Source: Pseudomonas sp. AN-1 (lineage in GTDB: Bacteria; Pseudomonadota; Gammaproteobacteria; Pseudomonadales; Pseudomonadaceae). From it: DNA of 64,000 nt. Shown in pieces: positions 1 through 8,542 of this stretch. Below the pieces are notes generated by a model. It was not told the origin of the DNA. It saw only the letters and a program-made list of their open reading frames with translations, and ran no database searches. Position numbers and translations under genes: made by a program. Numbering within the stretch: position 1 is the stretch's first letter; each line of letters opens with the position of its first letter. The DNA lies in the NCBI RefSeq assembly GCF_034057115.1, contig NZ_CP139195.1:3348001-3412000 (forward strand). Reading direction: 5' to 3'.

Positions 1-2
1 AG

Positions 3-1955
3 ATGCTCAAGTCGGCCACCTTCAAGGACCTCGAGCTGGGTGGCAGCCAGCTCACGCGGCTGTGGCGCAACGGCGTGGCGGGCAGCGATCTCGCCGACAG
101 CGTCACGGTCGGCGACGGCGGCACGGCCGGCGCGGCCGACACCGCGGTGTTCGCCGGCAACCGCGCCGACTACAGCGTGGAGCGGATCTTCTTCGACCTC
201 GCCACCCGCACGGTGGTCGCCGCGTCCGGCCCCGCCACCATCACGGCCTTCCGGATCAGCGACACGGTGGCCGGCCGCGACGGCACGGACCTGGTGGTCG
301 GCGTGGAGAACTTCCGCTTCGCCGATGCCACCGTGGGCCAGGCCCAGCTGCTCAACAGCGCGCCGCAGATCACCTCGGACGGCGGCGGCGAGACGGCGGC
401 GCTGAGCGTGGCCGAGAACGCCACGGCGCTGACCACGGTCACGGCGACCGACGCCGATGCCGGCAGCGTGCTGACCTACTCCATCGGCGGCGGGGCCGAT
501 GCGGCGCGCTTCTCCATCGACGCCGCGACCGGCGTGCTGAGCTTCGTGGCCGCGCCCGACTTCGAGGCGCCGGCGGATGCCGACGGCAACAACGTCTACG
601 AGCTGATCGTCCAGGTCAGCGACGGCATCGCCGTGGATGCCCAGGCTCTGGCGGTGACCGTGCAGAACGTCAACGAGGCCGCCAGCGGGGCGCTGCACAT
701 CGCCAGCTACACCAGCGGCAACGCGTCGGCGAGCCTCACGGCCAGCAATACCCTGGCCGATCCGGACGGCATGAGCGGCTTCGTCCGCTACCAGTGGCAG
801 CGGCTGGTCAACGGCAACTGGGTCAACATCGCCGGCGCCACGGGGGCCACGCTGAGCAACCAGAGCAATACCAGCGTGCGGGTGACCTCCAGCTATGCCG
901 ATCCGTTCGGCAGCTACAGCTTCGTCTCCGCGGAGACCGCCTTCATCACCGGGACCGACACCGGCAACGTCAGGTCCGGCAGTGCGGGCAACGACATCCT
1001 GCTGGGGCTGGGCGGCAACGACATCCTCACCGGCGGTGCCGGCAACGACACCGTGGACGGCGGCACGGGCAACGACACGCTGCGGGCGAGCGTCGGCGAC
1101 GGCGACGATGCCTACCTGGGTGGCGCCGGCATCGACACCTACGACCTGTCGGCGACCACGGCGGCGGCCAGCGTCGACCTCGGCGCCGGCACGGCCTTCA
1201 GTGCCGAGACCGGCAGCGACACGCTGTCCGGCATCGAGAACGTGCGCGGCAGCAGCGGCGACAACCTGATCGGCGACGCCGTCGGCGCCAACCAGCTGCT
1301 CGGCAATGGCGGCAACGACACCTTCGTGCTGCACGGCGACAATGCCCGCGACGACATCCAGGGCGGCGTGGGCGTCGATACCGTCGACTATTCGGCGGCC
1401 ACCGCCGACCTGAGCGTGAACCTCGGCGCGTTCGGCGTGGTGGTGGGCGGCACGGGCAGCACGACGGCGCTGAGCGACACGCTGAGCAGCATCGAGAACT
1501 TCATCGGCGGCTCCGGCAACGACAGCATCACCGGCAGCGCCGCCGGCAACCGGCTGAGCGGCGGCGGCGGCAACGACACGCTGACCGGCGGGGCCGGCGC
1601 CGACGTGCTGAGCGGCGGGGCGGGCGCCGACCGCTTCGACTTCAACGCCATCGGCGAGTCGGGCGTGGGAGCGGCCGCGCGGGATGTCATCACCGACTTC
1701 CAGAGCGGCGTCGACAAGCTGGACTTCTCGACCATCGATGCCAACACCGGCAGCTGGGGCAACCAGGCGTTCGCGTTCAATGCCACGGCCGGCGCCGCGC
1801 TCACCGGCCCGGGGCAGCTGACCTATCACTACGAGACCATCGGCGGGCAGGAGTACACGGTGATCGATGGCAACGTGAACGCCAATCCGGGCAGCGACTT
1901 CCAGGTGGCCCTGGTCGGCCATCAGGTGCTCACCGCCACGGACTTCATCGTCTAG
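3..1955 (+). CDS. RTX-type calcium-binding secreted protein, C-terminal part (5' end outside window)
   Basis: This is the C-terminal 650 or so residues of a large exported protein; the open frame probably continues upstream of the window. Residues ~120-225 look like a cadherin-type domain (AENATALTTVTATDAD, then FEAPADADG...YELIVQVSDG). Nonapeptide RTX repeats of GGxGNDxL type lie at ~320-370, ~425-455 and ~495-545 and should bind calcium. The last ~90 residues (DVITDFQSGVDKLDFS onward) match the serralysin-like C-terminal cap that carries the type I secretion signal. The N-terminal portion (SDTVAGRDGTDLVVGVENFRFAD) resembles repeats seen in RTX proteins with animal-haem-peroxidase domains, so a peroxidase or adhesin upstream is possible. 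No type I secretion genes lie in the window. The family call is secure; the substrate and activity are not. Confidence 0.85.
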   Translation: MLKSATFKDLELGGSQLTRLWRNGVAGSDLADSVTVGDGGTAGAADTAVFAGNRADYSVERIFFDLATRTVVAASGPATITAFRISDTVAGRDGTDLVVGVENFRFADATVGQAQLLNSAPQITSDGGGETAALSVAENATALTTVTATDADAGSVLTYSIGGGADAARFSIDAATGVLSFVAAPDFEAPADADGNNVYELIVQVSDGIAVDAQALAVTVQNVNEAASGALHIASYTSGNASASLTASNTLADPDGMSGFVRYQWQRLVNGNWVNIAGATGATLSNQSNTSVRVTSSYADPFGSYSFVSAETAFITGTDTGNVRSGSAGNDILLGLGGNDILTGGAGNDTVDGGTGNDTLRASVGDGDDAYLGGAGIDTYDLSATTAAASVDLGAGTAFSAETGSDTLSGIENVRGSSGDNLIGDAVGANQLLGNGGNDTFVLHGDNARDDIQGGVGVDTVDYSAATADLSVNLGAFGVVVGGTGSTTALSDTLSSIENFIGGSGNDSITGSAAGNRLSGGGGNDTLTGGAGADVLSGGAGADRFDFNAIGESGVGAAARDVITDFQSGVDKLDFSTIDANTGSWGNQAFAFNATAGAALTGPGQLTYHYETIGGQEYTVIDGNVNANPGSDFQVALVGHQVLTATDFIV

Positions 1956-1976
1956 CCGCGGCGCCGCCGGCGCCGG

Positions 1977-2003
1977 CGAACCCCGTGCCCGCCACGGGGT
2001 TCG
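1977..2003. terminator. Hairpin between convergent genes
   Basis: An 11-bp perfect stem (CGAACCCCGTG / CACGGGGTTCG) with a 5-nt loop sits between the RTX gene stop and the stop of the convergent methyltransferase gene. There is no clean T-run on either side, so it is a probable but weak intrinsic terminator, or an mRNA 3'-end stabiliser. Confidence 0.55.
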
Positions 2004-2017
2004 TCGCTGGCGGCGGC

Positions 2018-2956
2018 CTAGGCCGTGCGGAACACCAGCGCCTTGAGGCCGCTGTCGGGATGGATGTCGGCGAACTCCGGCGGGTTGGCGAGGCGCTCGA
2101 CGAAGTGCAGCTGCGGCGCCTCGGCGGCCATGCCCTCGATCAGGAAGTCGGGGCCGATGCCGGGGTCGTTGACGCAGGCCAGCACCGTGCCTCCTTCGCT
2201 GAGCAGCTCGGGCAGGCGGCGGAGGATCTTGCGGTAGTCGCTGGTCAGGGCGAAGCTGCCCTTCTGGAACGACGGCGGATCGATGATGATCAGGTCGTAG
2301 GGTCCGTACCTGCGCACCTTGCCCCACGACTTGAACAGCTCGTGGCCGAGGAACTCGACCTGCGCCAGGTCGTGGCCGTTGAGGCGGTGGTTGTCGCGCC
2401 CGCGGCTGAGCGCGGCCCTGGCCATGTCGAGGTTGACCACCTGGGCGGCGCCGCCGGCGATGGCCGCCAGCGAGAAGCCGCAGGTGTAGGCGAACAGGTT
2501 GAGCACGCGCTGGCCGGCGGCCTGCTCGCGTACCCAGCGCCGGCCGTAGCGCATGTCGAGGAACAGGCCGTTGTTCTGCTTGCGGCCGAGGTCGAGCTTG
2601 TAGCGCAGGCCGTCCTCGTCGATCAGCCATTCCTCCAGTTCCGCGCCGAGCAGCCAGTCCATGCGGCTGTCGGCCAGGTAGCGGTGCTGCAGCAGCAGGT
2701 GGTGCGCGCCGCTGTGCCGCCAGGCGGCGCTGTCGGCCAGCTCCAGCAGCATCGCGGTCAGCGCCTGCAGTCCGTCCGTCTCCGGCTCGCGGAACAGCGA
2801 CACCAGCAGCACGCCCTGCAGCCAGTCGACGGTGACGTGCTCGAGTCCCGGCCAGCGCCGGCCGCGGCCGTGGAACAGGCGGCGCGCCTCGGCGGGCACG
2901 GTGTCCAGGGCGGTCAGGAGCTGCTGCTGCAGGGTGGCGATGGCGTCGGCGTGCAT
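2018..2956 (-). CDS. SAM-dependent methyltransferase (RlmI-like, no PUA domain)
   Basis: A 312-residue class I SAM methyltransferase related to the RlmI/YccW group (PF10672 type). The SAM-binding motif I is VLNLFAYTCGFSLAAI, followed by an acidic residue at the end of strand 2 (NLDMA). The catalytic-type motif is IIIDPPSFQKG. These point to an RNA methyltransferase, but the substrate cannot be read from sequence and the N-terminal PUA domain of true RlmI is missing. The ATG at 2956 (MHADAIATL) is preferred because the extra residues from the ATG at 2989 look non-conserved. Neither start has a good Shine-Dalgarno. The gene is divergent from the globin gene and convergent with the RTX gene. Confidence 0.8.
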   Translation of the reverse strand: MHADAIATLQQQLLTALDTVPAEARRLFHGRGRRWPGLEHVTVDWLQGVLLVSLFREPETDGLQALTAMLLELADSAAWRHSGAHHLLLQHRYLADSRMDWLLGAELEEWLIDEDGLRYKLDLGRKQNNGLFLDMRYGRRWVREQAAGQRVLNLFAYTCGFSLAAIAGGAAQVVNLDMARAALSRGRDNHRLNGHDLAQVEFLGHELFKSWGKVRRYGPYDLIIIDPPSFQKGSFALTSDYRKILRRLPELLSEGGTVLACVNDPGIGPDFLIEGMAAEAPQLHFVERLANPPEFADIHPDSGLKALVFRTA

Positions 2957-3033
2957 GGCGGATGGTGGTCGCAGGTGGGGGGCGCGCATTCTAACCGCAG
3001 CGGCCCCCTGCCCGGCGAGGAGCGACGAAAGGC

Positions 3034-3039
3034 TAGAAT
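3034..3039 (+). promoter_or_regulatory. Possible -10 box of the globin gene
   Basis: TAGAAT lies 30 bp before the globin ATG, in the CTAGAATGCGC context also seen upstream of other genes here (for example 16090). No convincing -35 was found, so this is a weak call. Confidence 0.3.
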
Positions 3040-3069
3040 GCGCTCTTTCCCCGCAGCCGAGGACGCCCG

Positions 3070-3489
3070 ATGAGCAGCACTCCCACCTACGGCGTCGGCG
3101 ACGCCTCCTACCAGGCCGCCGGCGGCATCGACGGCCTGCGCCGCCTGGTCGACGACTTCTACCGGATCATGGACGAGTCGCCGGCCGCGGCCGAGCTGCG
3201 CCGCCTGCATCCGGAGAGCCTGGAGGCCTCGCGCGACAAGCTGACCTGTTTTCTCAGCGGCTGGCTGGGCGGGCCGAAGCTGTTCGCCGAGAAGTACGGT
3301 CCGGTCGTGATCCCCGCCTTCCACGCCCAGTGGCCGATCGGCGAGGCGCTCGCCGAGGCCTGGCTGGACTGCATGGCCCAGGCGGTCGCCCGCCAGGGCT
3401 ACGCGCCGGAGTTCGCCGCCTACCTGATGCAGCAGCTGCGCGTGCCGGCGCAGCGCATCGTCCAGGCCAGCCGCAACCGCCACGGCTGA
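3070..3489 (+). CDS. Group II truncated haemoglobin (intact copy)
   Basis: A 139-residue globin of the truncated haemoglobin II class, likely handling O2, NO or peroxide in the cytoplasm. The helix-B Phe-Tyr pair is F30-Y31, the proximal histidine is H85 in AFHAQWPIG (the HxxWPI/HxxFPI signature of the class), and the group II tryptophan is W98 in EAWLDCM. Length is normal for the family plus a short N-terminal extension. The gene was originally convergent with nhaA, stop codons only a few bases apart. From codon 21 to beyond the stop it has been duplicated in tandem (see 3130-3898), so this upstream copy is the only one with a start. Confidence 0.88.
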   Translation: MSSTPTYGVGDASYQAAGGIDGLRRLVDDFYRIMDESPAAAELRRLHPESLEASRDKLTCFLSGWLGGPKLFAEKYGPVVIPAFHAQWPIGEALAEAWLDCMAQAVARQGYAPEFAAYLMQQLRVPAQRIVQASRNRHG

Positions 3490-3898
3490 GCGGCGGTCAG
3501 CTCGACAGCGCCTGACGGCCTGCGCCGCCTGGTCGACGACTTCTACCGGATCATGGACGAGTCGCCGGCCGCGGCCGAGCTGCGCCGCCTGCATCCGGAG
3601 AGCCTGGAGGCCTCGCGCGACAAGCTGACCTGTTTTCTCAGCGGCTGGCTGGGCGGGCCGAAGCTGTTCGCCGAGAAGTACGGTCCGGTCGTGATCCCCG
3701 CCTTCCACGCCCAGTGGCCGATCGGCGAGGCGCTCGCCGAGGCCTGGCTGGACTGCATGGCCCAGGCGGTCGCCCGCCAGGGCTACGCGCCGGAGTTCGC
3801 CGCCTACCTGATGCAGCAGCTGCGCGTGCCGGCGCAGCGCATCGTCCAGGCCAGCCGCAACCGCCACGGCTGAGCGGCGGTCAGCTCGACAGCGCCTG
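3130..3898. repeat. 384-bp perfect tandem duplication (two copies)
   Basis: Bases 3130-3513 recur at 3514-3897 with no difference that I can find. The unit runs from globin codon 21 through the stop codon and includes the last bases of the nhaA coding region. Junction homology is a single G (3514/3898): flanking bases differ on both sides (c/t at 3129/3513, a/c at 3515/3899). The period is a multiple of three, so both copies share one reading frame, separated by the first copy's TGA. The identity implies a very recent event or an assembly error. Confidence 0.95.
3514..3873 (+). pseudogene. 5'-truncated second copy of the truncated haemoglobin
   Basis: This copy encodes residues 21-139 of the globin but lacks the original start and promoter. 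The first in-frame ATG (3553) corresponds to Met34 and would remove the start of helix B including F30-Y31, and no good ribosome binding site precedes it. A product would need read-through of the TGA at 3487-3489, which would give a tandem double globin. It separates the intact globin gene from the nhaA 3' end. Confidence 0.85.
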
Positions 3899-5281
3899 CG
3901 CGGAGCTGTCGTCGCCCCGGCTGGCGCCGGCCCTGGCGGCGCGGGCGCGCCGCACCAGCAGGCCGCCCAGGGTCAGGCCCAGACAGGCGGCCAGCGCCGA
4001 GGCGATCAGCACGCCCAGCTTGGCGGCGCCGAGCAGGCTGGCGTCGGCGAAGGCCAGGGTGGCGATGAAGATCGACATGGTGAAGCCGATGCCGGCCAGC
4101 ACGCCGATCAGCCCCAGCCACGACCAGTTCATGCCCGCCGGCAGGCGGCACCAGCCCAGGCGGACCAGCAGCCAGCTGCTCAGCAGGATGCCGAGCGGCT
4201 TGCCGACCACCAGGGCGAGGGCGACGCCGAGCATCACCGCCGTGGCACCGCCACCGTTCAGGTCGATGCCGTCCAGGTTCACCCCGGCGTTGGCGAGGGC
4301 GAACAGCGGCATGATGCCGTAGGCCACCCAGGGATGCAGGGCCAGCTGCACGCGCACCACCGGCGGCAGCAGCTCGCGCTGGGCGTGGCGCAGCCGCCGG
4401 ACCGGCTGCATCAGTTGCTGGGCATCGCTCTCGCCGTTGCGCGCGCGCTCGGCGAATTCCTCCAGGGCGCGGCTGGCGGAGTCCAGCGGAGCCTCGCCAC
4501 GCGTCGGCAGCACCGGGGTCAGCAGGCCGAGCACCACGCCGGCCAGGGTCGGGTGCGCGCCGGTGTGCAGCAGGCCGAACCACAGCAGGGCGCCGGGCAG
4601 CACGTAGGCCCAGGCCGAGCCGATGCCGATGGCCTGGAAGCCGAGCACCAGCAGCAGGCCGGCGCCGGCGATCAGGAAGCCGTTCGGGTCGAGACCGCCC
4701 GAGTAGAACAGGGCGATGATCAGCACGGCGATGACGTCGTCGATGATCGCCAGGGCGAGCAGGAAGATGCGCACGCAGCCGGGGATCGACTTGCCGAGCA
4801 GGGCCAGCACGCCGACGGCGAAGGCGATGTCGGTGGCGGTGGGCACCGCCCAGCCCTGGCGCAGGCCCTCGCCGCCGGCGATGGCCAGGTAGATGAGCGC
4901 CGGCGCGACCACGCCGCCGAGCGCCGCGCCCAGCGGCAGCGCGGCCTGGCGCAGGTCGGCGAGGGCGCCGTCGTGGATCTCGCGGCGGATCTCCATGCCG
5001 ACCACCAGGAAGAACACGGTCATCAGCGCGTCGTTGATCCAGAAGTGCAGCGAGTGGGAAACGCTGAAGTCGCCCAGGCTGAAGCCCAGCGGCAGGTGCC
5101 AGAGGTGCGCGTAGCTGTCGGCGGCCGGCGAGTTGGCCCAGGCCAGGGCGATGGCGGCGGCCAGCAGCAGGACGATGCCGCTGACGGCTTCGATGTGCAG
5201 GAAGTGCTCGAGGGCGTTGAAGGCCTTGTCGGCGATACGCTGCGCAGCCGGCAGCGCCTTGCGGGAAGGGGTCGGGGTCAT
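3881..5281 (-). CDS. nhaA: Na+/H+ antiporter NhaA
   Basis: An inner-membrane sodium/proton antiporter of 466 residues, a little longer than the E. coli protein because of a C-terminal tail rich in Arg, Ala and Ser. It has about 12 hydrophobic segments. The ion-binding aspartate pair is D181-D182 in [12 protein letters not shown], and the unwound-helix motif is TATDIAFA (D151). Its last bases are part of the duplicated unit, but the gene itself is intact because the extra copy lies downstream of its stop. The role is salt and pH homeostasis. No regulator gene lies beside it. Confidence 0.93.
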   Translation of the reverse strand: MTPTPSRKALPAAQRIADKAFNALEHFLHIEAVSGIVLLLAAAIALAWANSPAADSYAHLWHLPLGFSLGDFSVSHSLHFWINDALMTVFFLVVGMEIRREIHDGALADLRQAALPLGAALGGVVAPALIYLAIAGGEGLRQGWAVPTATDIAFAVGVLALLGKSIPGCVRIFLLALAIIDDVIAVLIIALFYSGGLDPNGFLIAGAGLLLVLGFQAIGIGSAWAYVLPGALLWFGLLHTGAHPTLAGVVLGLLTPVLPTRGEAPLDSASRALEEFAERARNGESDAQQLMQPVRRLRHAQRELLPPVVRVQLALHPWVAYGIMPLFALANAGVNLDGIDLNGGGATAVMLGVALALVVGKPLGILLSSWLLVRLGWCRLPAGMNWSWLGLIGVLAGIGFTMSIFIATLAFADASLLGAAKLGVLIASALAACLGLTLGGLLVRRARAARAGASRGDDSSAQALSS

Positions 5282-5635
5282 GGTTGCTCATGCTCTGCGG
5301 CTGTGTGGCGGCCCGACCAACACAAGAAACCTGTCCGCCTGCAACCTGCAGTGCGGACACCCGTTTTTCACCCTACACAGCCCGCCTGCAAATGGCCAGC
5401 CATCCGGGTCGGGCGGCTGGCGCTGCTGCGGGCATCGGGCGTTCTGTCTCGAATGGGCCGATCCTGCACTGAAGTGTAGCGATGTCCTGGGGATCTGCAC
5501 GGTTGTCGGCAGGCATGCACGCCCCCGTCCGGCAAGGCGCCGGGGCGGTGAAACACATCCTGTTACACAGCCGCGGCGCGGCCTGCCTGGCGCGGCCGGG
5601 TCCACCGGCCGAGCGGAGCGCGCGCGGGGCGCCGC
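5282..5635. other. 354-bp intergenic region, no gene seen
   Basis: This region lies upstream of nhaA and downstream of the bacteriohemerythrin gene, both on the minus strand. It should carry the nhaA promoter, but I could not pick out a convincing one. No conserved ORF or clear hairpin terminator was recognised. Confidence 0.5.
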
Positions 5636-6205
5636 TCAGGCCGAGAGGCCGTTGTTCTCCAGGACCTGTTCCAGATAGGCCACCCGCTCGGTGGCGTCGG
5701 TCCACAGGTGGACCAGCGCCTCGACCACCGGGCGGTAGATGTTGGCGTTGAAGTTGGTGTTCTCGGCGATCGCGTAGGCCTCTTCGGGACTGCGCCCCGC
5801 CTTGATCTCGCGCAGCTGGACGCCGAGTTCCTGGTCGGTGCGCAGGGTGTGGAACACCAGCCAGGAGGTCACGAAGCTGACCAGCCGGTCGAAGTGCTGG
5901 GAGATGCCGAGGTCGACGGGGCGGTTGCGGATCTTGCCGAGATCGTAGAAGAACGACTTGTGCGCCATCTGCTGCATCTTGATGTGCCGGGGATCGACCT
6001 TGTGCTGCAGCATGATCTCCTCCTCGTCGGCGAAATGCTTGTTGGCGTAGTCGAGGAGGGCGTCCAGGGCGGCATCCAGCTCCTGATCGTTCTCGTTGCC
6101 GGAAGCGATGTCGCGGGCGATCTTGTCGAGCATGACGAACAGCTGCTCATGCTCGCGGTCGACGGTGTCTTCGCCGATGGCGAAGCGCGGGCTCCATTGA
6201 AACAT
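5636..6205 (-). CDS. Bacteriohemerythrin-family protein
   Basis: A 189-residue protein with an N-terminal hemerythrin four-helix bundle and a ~55-residue C-terminal extension. Candidate di-iron ligands are H19 (DREHEQLF), H57 and E61 (HFADEEE), H82 (MAHKSFF), H119 and D124 (FHTLRTD). The usual HxxxH pair on helix C is not present: the residue four before H82 is Gln, and the nearest histidine is H74. O2 binding or storage is the family role, but the altered ligand set may change it. The start at 6205 is chosen because AAGGAAG lies 5 nt upstream; the longer frame to 6292 lacks support. Confidence 0.8.
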   Translation of the reverse strand: MFQWSPRFAIGEDTVDREHEQLFVMLDKIARDIASGNENDQELDAALDALLDYANKHFADEEEIMLQHKVDPRHIKMQQMAHKSFFYDLGKIRNRPVDLGISQHFDRLVSFVTSWLVFHTLRTDQELGVQLREIKAGRSPEEAYAIAENTNFNANIYRPVVEALVHLWTDATERVAYLEQVLENNGLSA

Positions 6206-6436
6206 GCGGCCTTCCTTTTTCGCGGGTGGTTTGTCGGAGTGGTTGCTGATGCCTTCGTACCACTTGTGGCGCGCGGCGGCCAGTGGGCGCAAGCATGAGG
6301 CGCGGCTCCGGGCCGGAAAGCATCCGGCGGCAGGCCGGCGAGGGCCGGCTCCCGCTCAGGAGCGGGGTGCGGCCGGCGGGATTGGTTCGCTGCCCCGGAT
6401 GTCGAGGCTGCCGAGGGTGACCCGGCCGCCTGATGC

Positions 6437-8446
6437 TCAGCGCTTGAGCAGCGCCCGTATATCCGCCAGCGCACTGTTGCCGCGCTTGGCCTTGACCTCC
6501 ACCGGGGCATCCTCCTGGCCTTCCCAGACCAGGTCTTCCGGCGGCAGTTCGTCGAGGAAGCGGCTCGGCAGGCAGTCGATCACCTCGCCGTACTGCTTGC
6601 GCTTGGCGGCGAAGGTGATGGCGAGGTTCTTCTTCGCCCGGGTGATGCCGACGTAGGCCAGGCGGCGCTCCTCCTCGACGGTGTCGGCCTCGATGCTCGA
6701 TCGGTGCGGGAGGATCTCCTCCTCCATGCCCATGATGAACACCGAGGGGAACTCCAGGCCCTTGGAGGCGTGCAGGGTCATCATCTGCACGCCCTCGGCG
6801 CCGTCCTCCTCCTCCTGCTGGCGTTCGAGCATGTCGCGCAGCACCAGCTTGGCGATGGCCTGCTCGATGGTCATGTCGCCGTCCTCGTCCTTCTCCAGGG
6901 TGTTCTTCAGCGCCTCGAGGAGGAACCAGACGTTGCTCATCCGGTACTCGGCGGCCTTGTCGGTGGAGCTGTTCTCGCGCAGCCAGTTCTCGTAGTCGAT
7001 GTCGGCGATCATCCCGCGCAGGGCGGCGATCGGGTCGTCCTGGGCGCATTCGCGGCGCACCCGGTCGAGGAAGTGCTTGAAGCGCGCCAGGCGCTCGCAG
7101 TAGCGGGCGTCGAGGTGCTCGCGCAGGCCGATCTCGTCGCTGGCCTCGTACATGCTGATCTTGCGTGCGGTGGCGTAGTTGCCGAGCTTCTCCAGGGTGG
7201 CCGAGCCGATCTCGCGGCGCGGCACGTTGATCACGCGCAGGAAGGCGTTGTCGTCGTCCGGGTTGACCAGCAGGCGGAAGTAGCTCATCAGGTCCTTCAC
7301 CTCCTGGCGGGCGAAGAAGCTGGTGCCGCCGGACAGCCGGTAGGGGATCTGGTGGTGCTGCAGCTTCAGCTCCATCAGCTTGGCCTGGTAGTTGCCGCGG
7401 TAGAGGATGGCGAACTCGCTGTACGGGCGCTGGGTGCGCAGGTGCTCGGTGAGGATCTCCATGGCGATGCGCTCGCACTCGGCCTCCTCGTTCCTGCAGC
7501 GGATCACGCGGATCTCGTCGCCGTGGCCCATCTCGCTCCACAGCTGCTTCTCGAACACGTGCGGGTTGTTGGCGATCAGCACGTTGGCGCACTTGAGGAT
7601 GCGGCTGGTCGAGCGGTAGTTCTGCTCGAGCATCACCACCTTGAGGCTGGGGAAGTCCTCCTTGAGCTGCATCAGGTTCTCCGGCCGTGCGCCGCGCCAG
7701 GCGTAGATCGACTGGTCGTCGTCGCCGACCACGGTGAACTGCGCGCGCTCGGCGACCAGCAGCTTGACCAGCAGGTACTGGCTGGCGTTGGTGTCCTGGT
7801 ATTCGTCGACCAGCATGTAGCGCACCCGGTTGCGCCACTTCTGCAGCACCTCGGGGTGCTCCTGGAACAGCTTGACCGGCAGCAGGATGAGGTCGTCGAA
7901 GTCCACCGCGTTGTAGGCCTTGAGGGTGCGCTGGTAGTGCAGGTAGACGATCGCGGCGGTCTGCTCGCGCGGGTTGCGCGCCTTGGCCAGCGCCTCCTCG
8001 GGGAGGATCAGGTCGTTCTTCCAGGCGCCGATCAGGTTCTTGATCTCGTCGACGCCGTCGTCGCCCTGGTACTCCTTCTGCATGATGTCGGCGAGCAGCG
8101 CCTTGACGTCGCTCTCGTCGAAGATCGAGAAGCCCGGCTTGTAGCCCAGGTGGGCGTGCTCCTTGCGGATGATGTTGAGGCCGAGGTTGTGGAAGGTCGA
8201 CACCGTCAGGCCGGCGCCCTCCCGGCCGCGCAGCAGGTGGCCGACGCGCTCCTTCATCTCCCGCGCCGCCTTGTTGGTGAAGGTCACCGCGACGATGTGC
8301 CGGGCGGCGATGCCGCACTGCTGGATCAGGTAGGCGATCTTGCGGGTGATCACGCTGGTCTTGCCGGAGCCGGCGCCGGCCAGCACCAGGAGCGGGCCGC
8401 TGATGTAGTGGACGGCTTCCTGCTGGCGGGGATTGAGTCGGGACAT
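6437..8446 (-). CDS. rep: ATP-dependent DNA helicase Rep
   Basis: A 669-residue superfamily 1A 3'-5' helicase, matching the length of E. coli Rep. It clears proteins ahead of replication forks and helps restart. Walker A is GAGSGKT (~residues 23-29), Walker B is VDEYQDTN (~220), and the SF1 motifs VVGDDDQSIYAWRGA, QNYRS and the C-terminal TLHASKGLEFP and YVGITRAKK are all present. Rep is preferred over UvrD by overall similarity and by its usual Pseudomonas position. It appears to be a single-gene unit, with betT transcribed in the same direction 96 bp upstream. Confidence 0.95.
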   Translation of the reverse strand: MSRLNPRQQEAVHYISGPLLVLAGAGSGKTSVITRKIAYLIQQCGIAARHIVAVTFTNKAAREMKERVGHLLRGREGAGLTVSTFHNLGLNIIRKEHAHLGYKPGFSIFDESDVKALLADIMQKEYQGDDGVDEIKNLIGAWKNDLILPEEALAKARNPREQTAAIVYLHYQRTLKAYNAVDFDDLILLPVKLFQEHPEVLQKWRNRVRYMLVDEYQDTNASQYLLVKLLVAERAQFTVVGDDDQSIYAWRGARPENLMQLKEDFPSLKVVMLEQNYRSTSRILKCANVLIANNPHVFEKQLWSEMGHGDEIRVIRCRNEEAECERIAMEILTEHLRTQRPYSEFAILYRGNYQAKLMELKLQHHQIPYRLSGGTSFFARQEVKDLMSYFRLLVNPDDDNAFLRVINVPRREIGSATLEKLGNYATARKISMYEASDEIGLREHLDARYCERLARFKHFLDRVRRECAQDDPIAALRGMIADIDYENWLRENSSTDKAAEYRMSNVWFLLEALKNTLEKDEDGDMTIEQAIAKLVLRDMLERQQEEEDGAEGVQMMTLHASKGLEFPSVFIMGMEEEILPHRSSIEADTVEEERRLAYVGITRAKKNLAITFAAKRKQYGEVIDCLPSRFLDELPPEDLVWEGQEDAPVEVKAKRGNSALADIRALLKR

Positions 8447-8542
8447 GCGGGCAGGGGTGTCTGGCTGCGGGGGGAAGGCGGCATTCTAGCAGGCCGCCCC
8501 GGTGCGCCGAACGGGGCGGCGACCGGGGGGCTGGCGCGCCCC

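Noticed and set aside
961-1660. Many short repeats in DNA (GGCAACGACA and similar) suggesting a CRISPR or satellite
   Set aside because: They are spaced irregularly and encode the GGxGNDT nonapeptides of an RTX protein, so they are coding repeats.
62-3073. A 1003-codon open frame on plus
   Set aside because: Arg/Gln/His-rich translation with no domain; it is the shifted frame of the RTX gene and the antisense of the methyltransferase, an effect of high GC.
2914-3867. A 317-codon minus-strand frame with an apparent internal protein repeat
   Set aside because: It reads antisense through both copies of the duplicated globin segment; the repeat is explained by the DNA duplication.
3553-3873. 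A separate 106-residue globin gene
   Set aside because: It is the start-less duplicate of the intact upstream gene and lacks the first part of the globin fold and a ribosome binding site.
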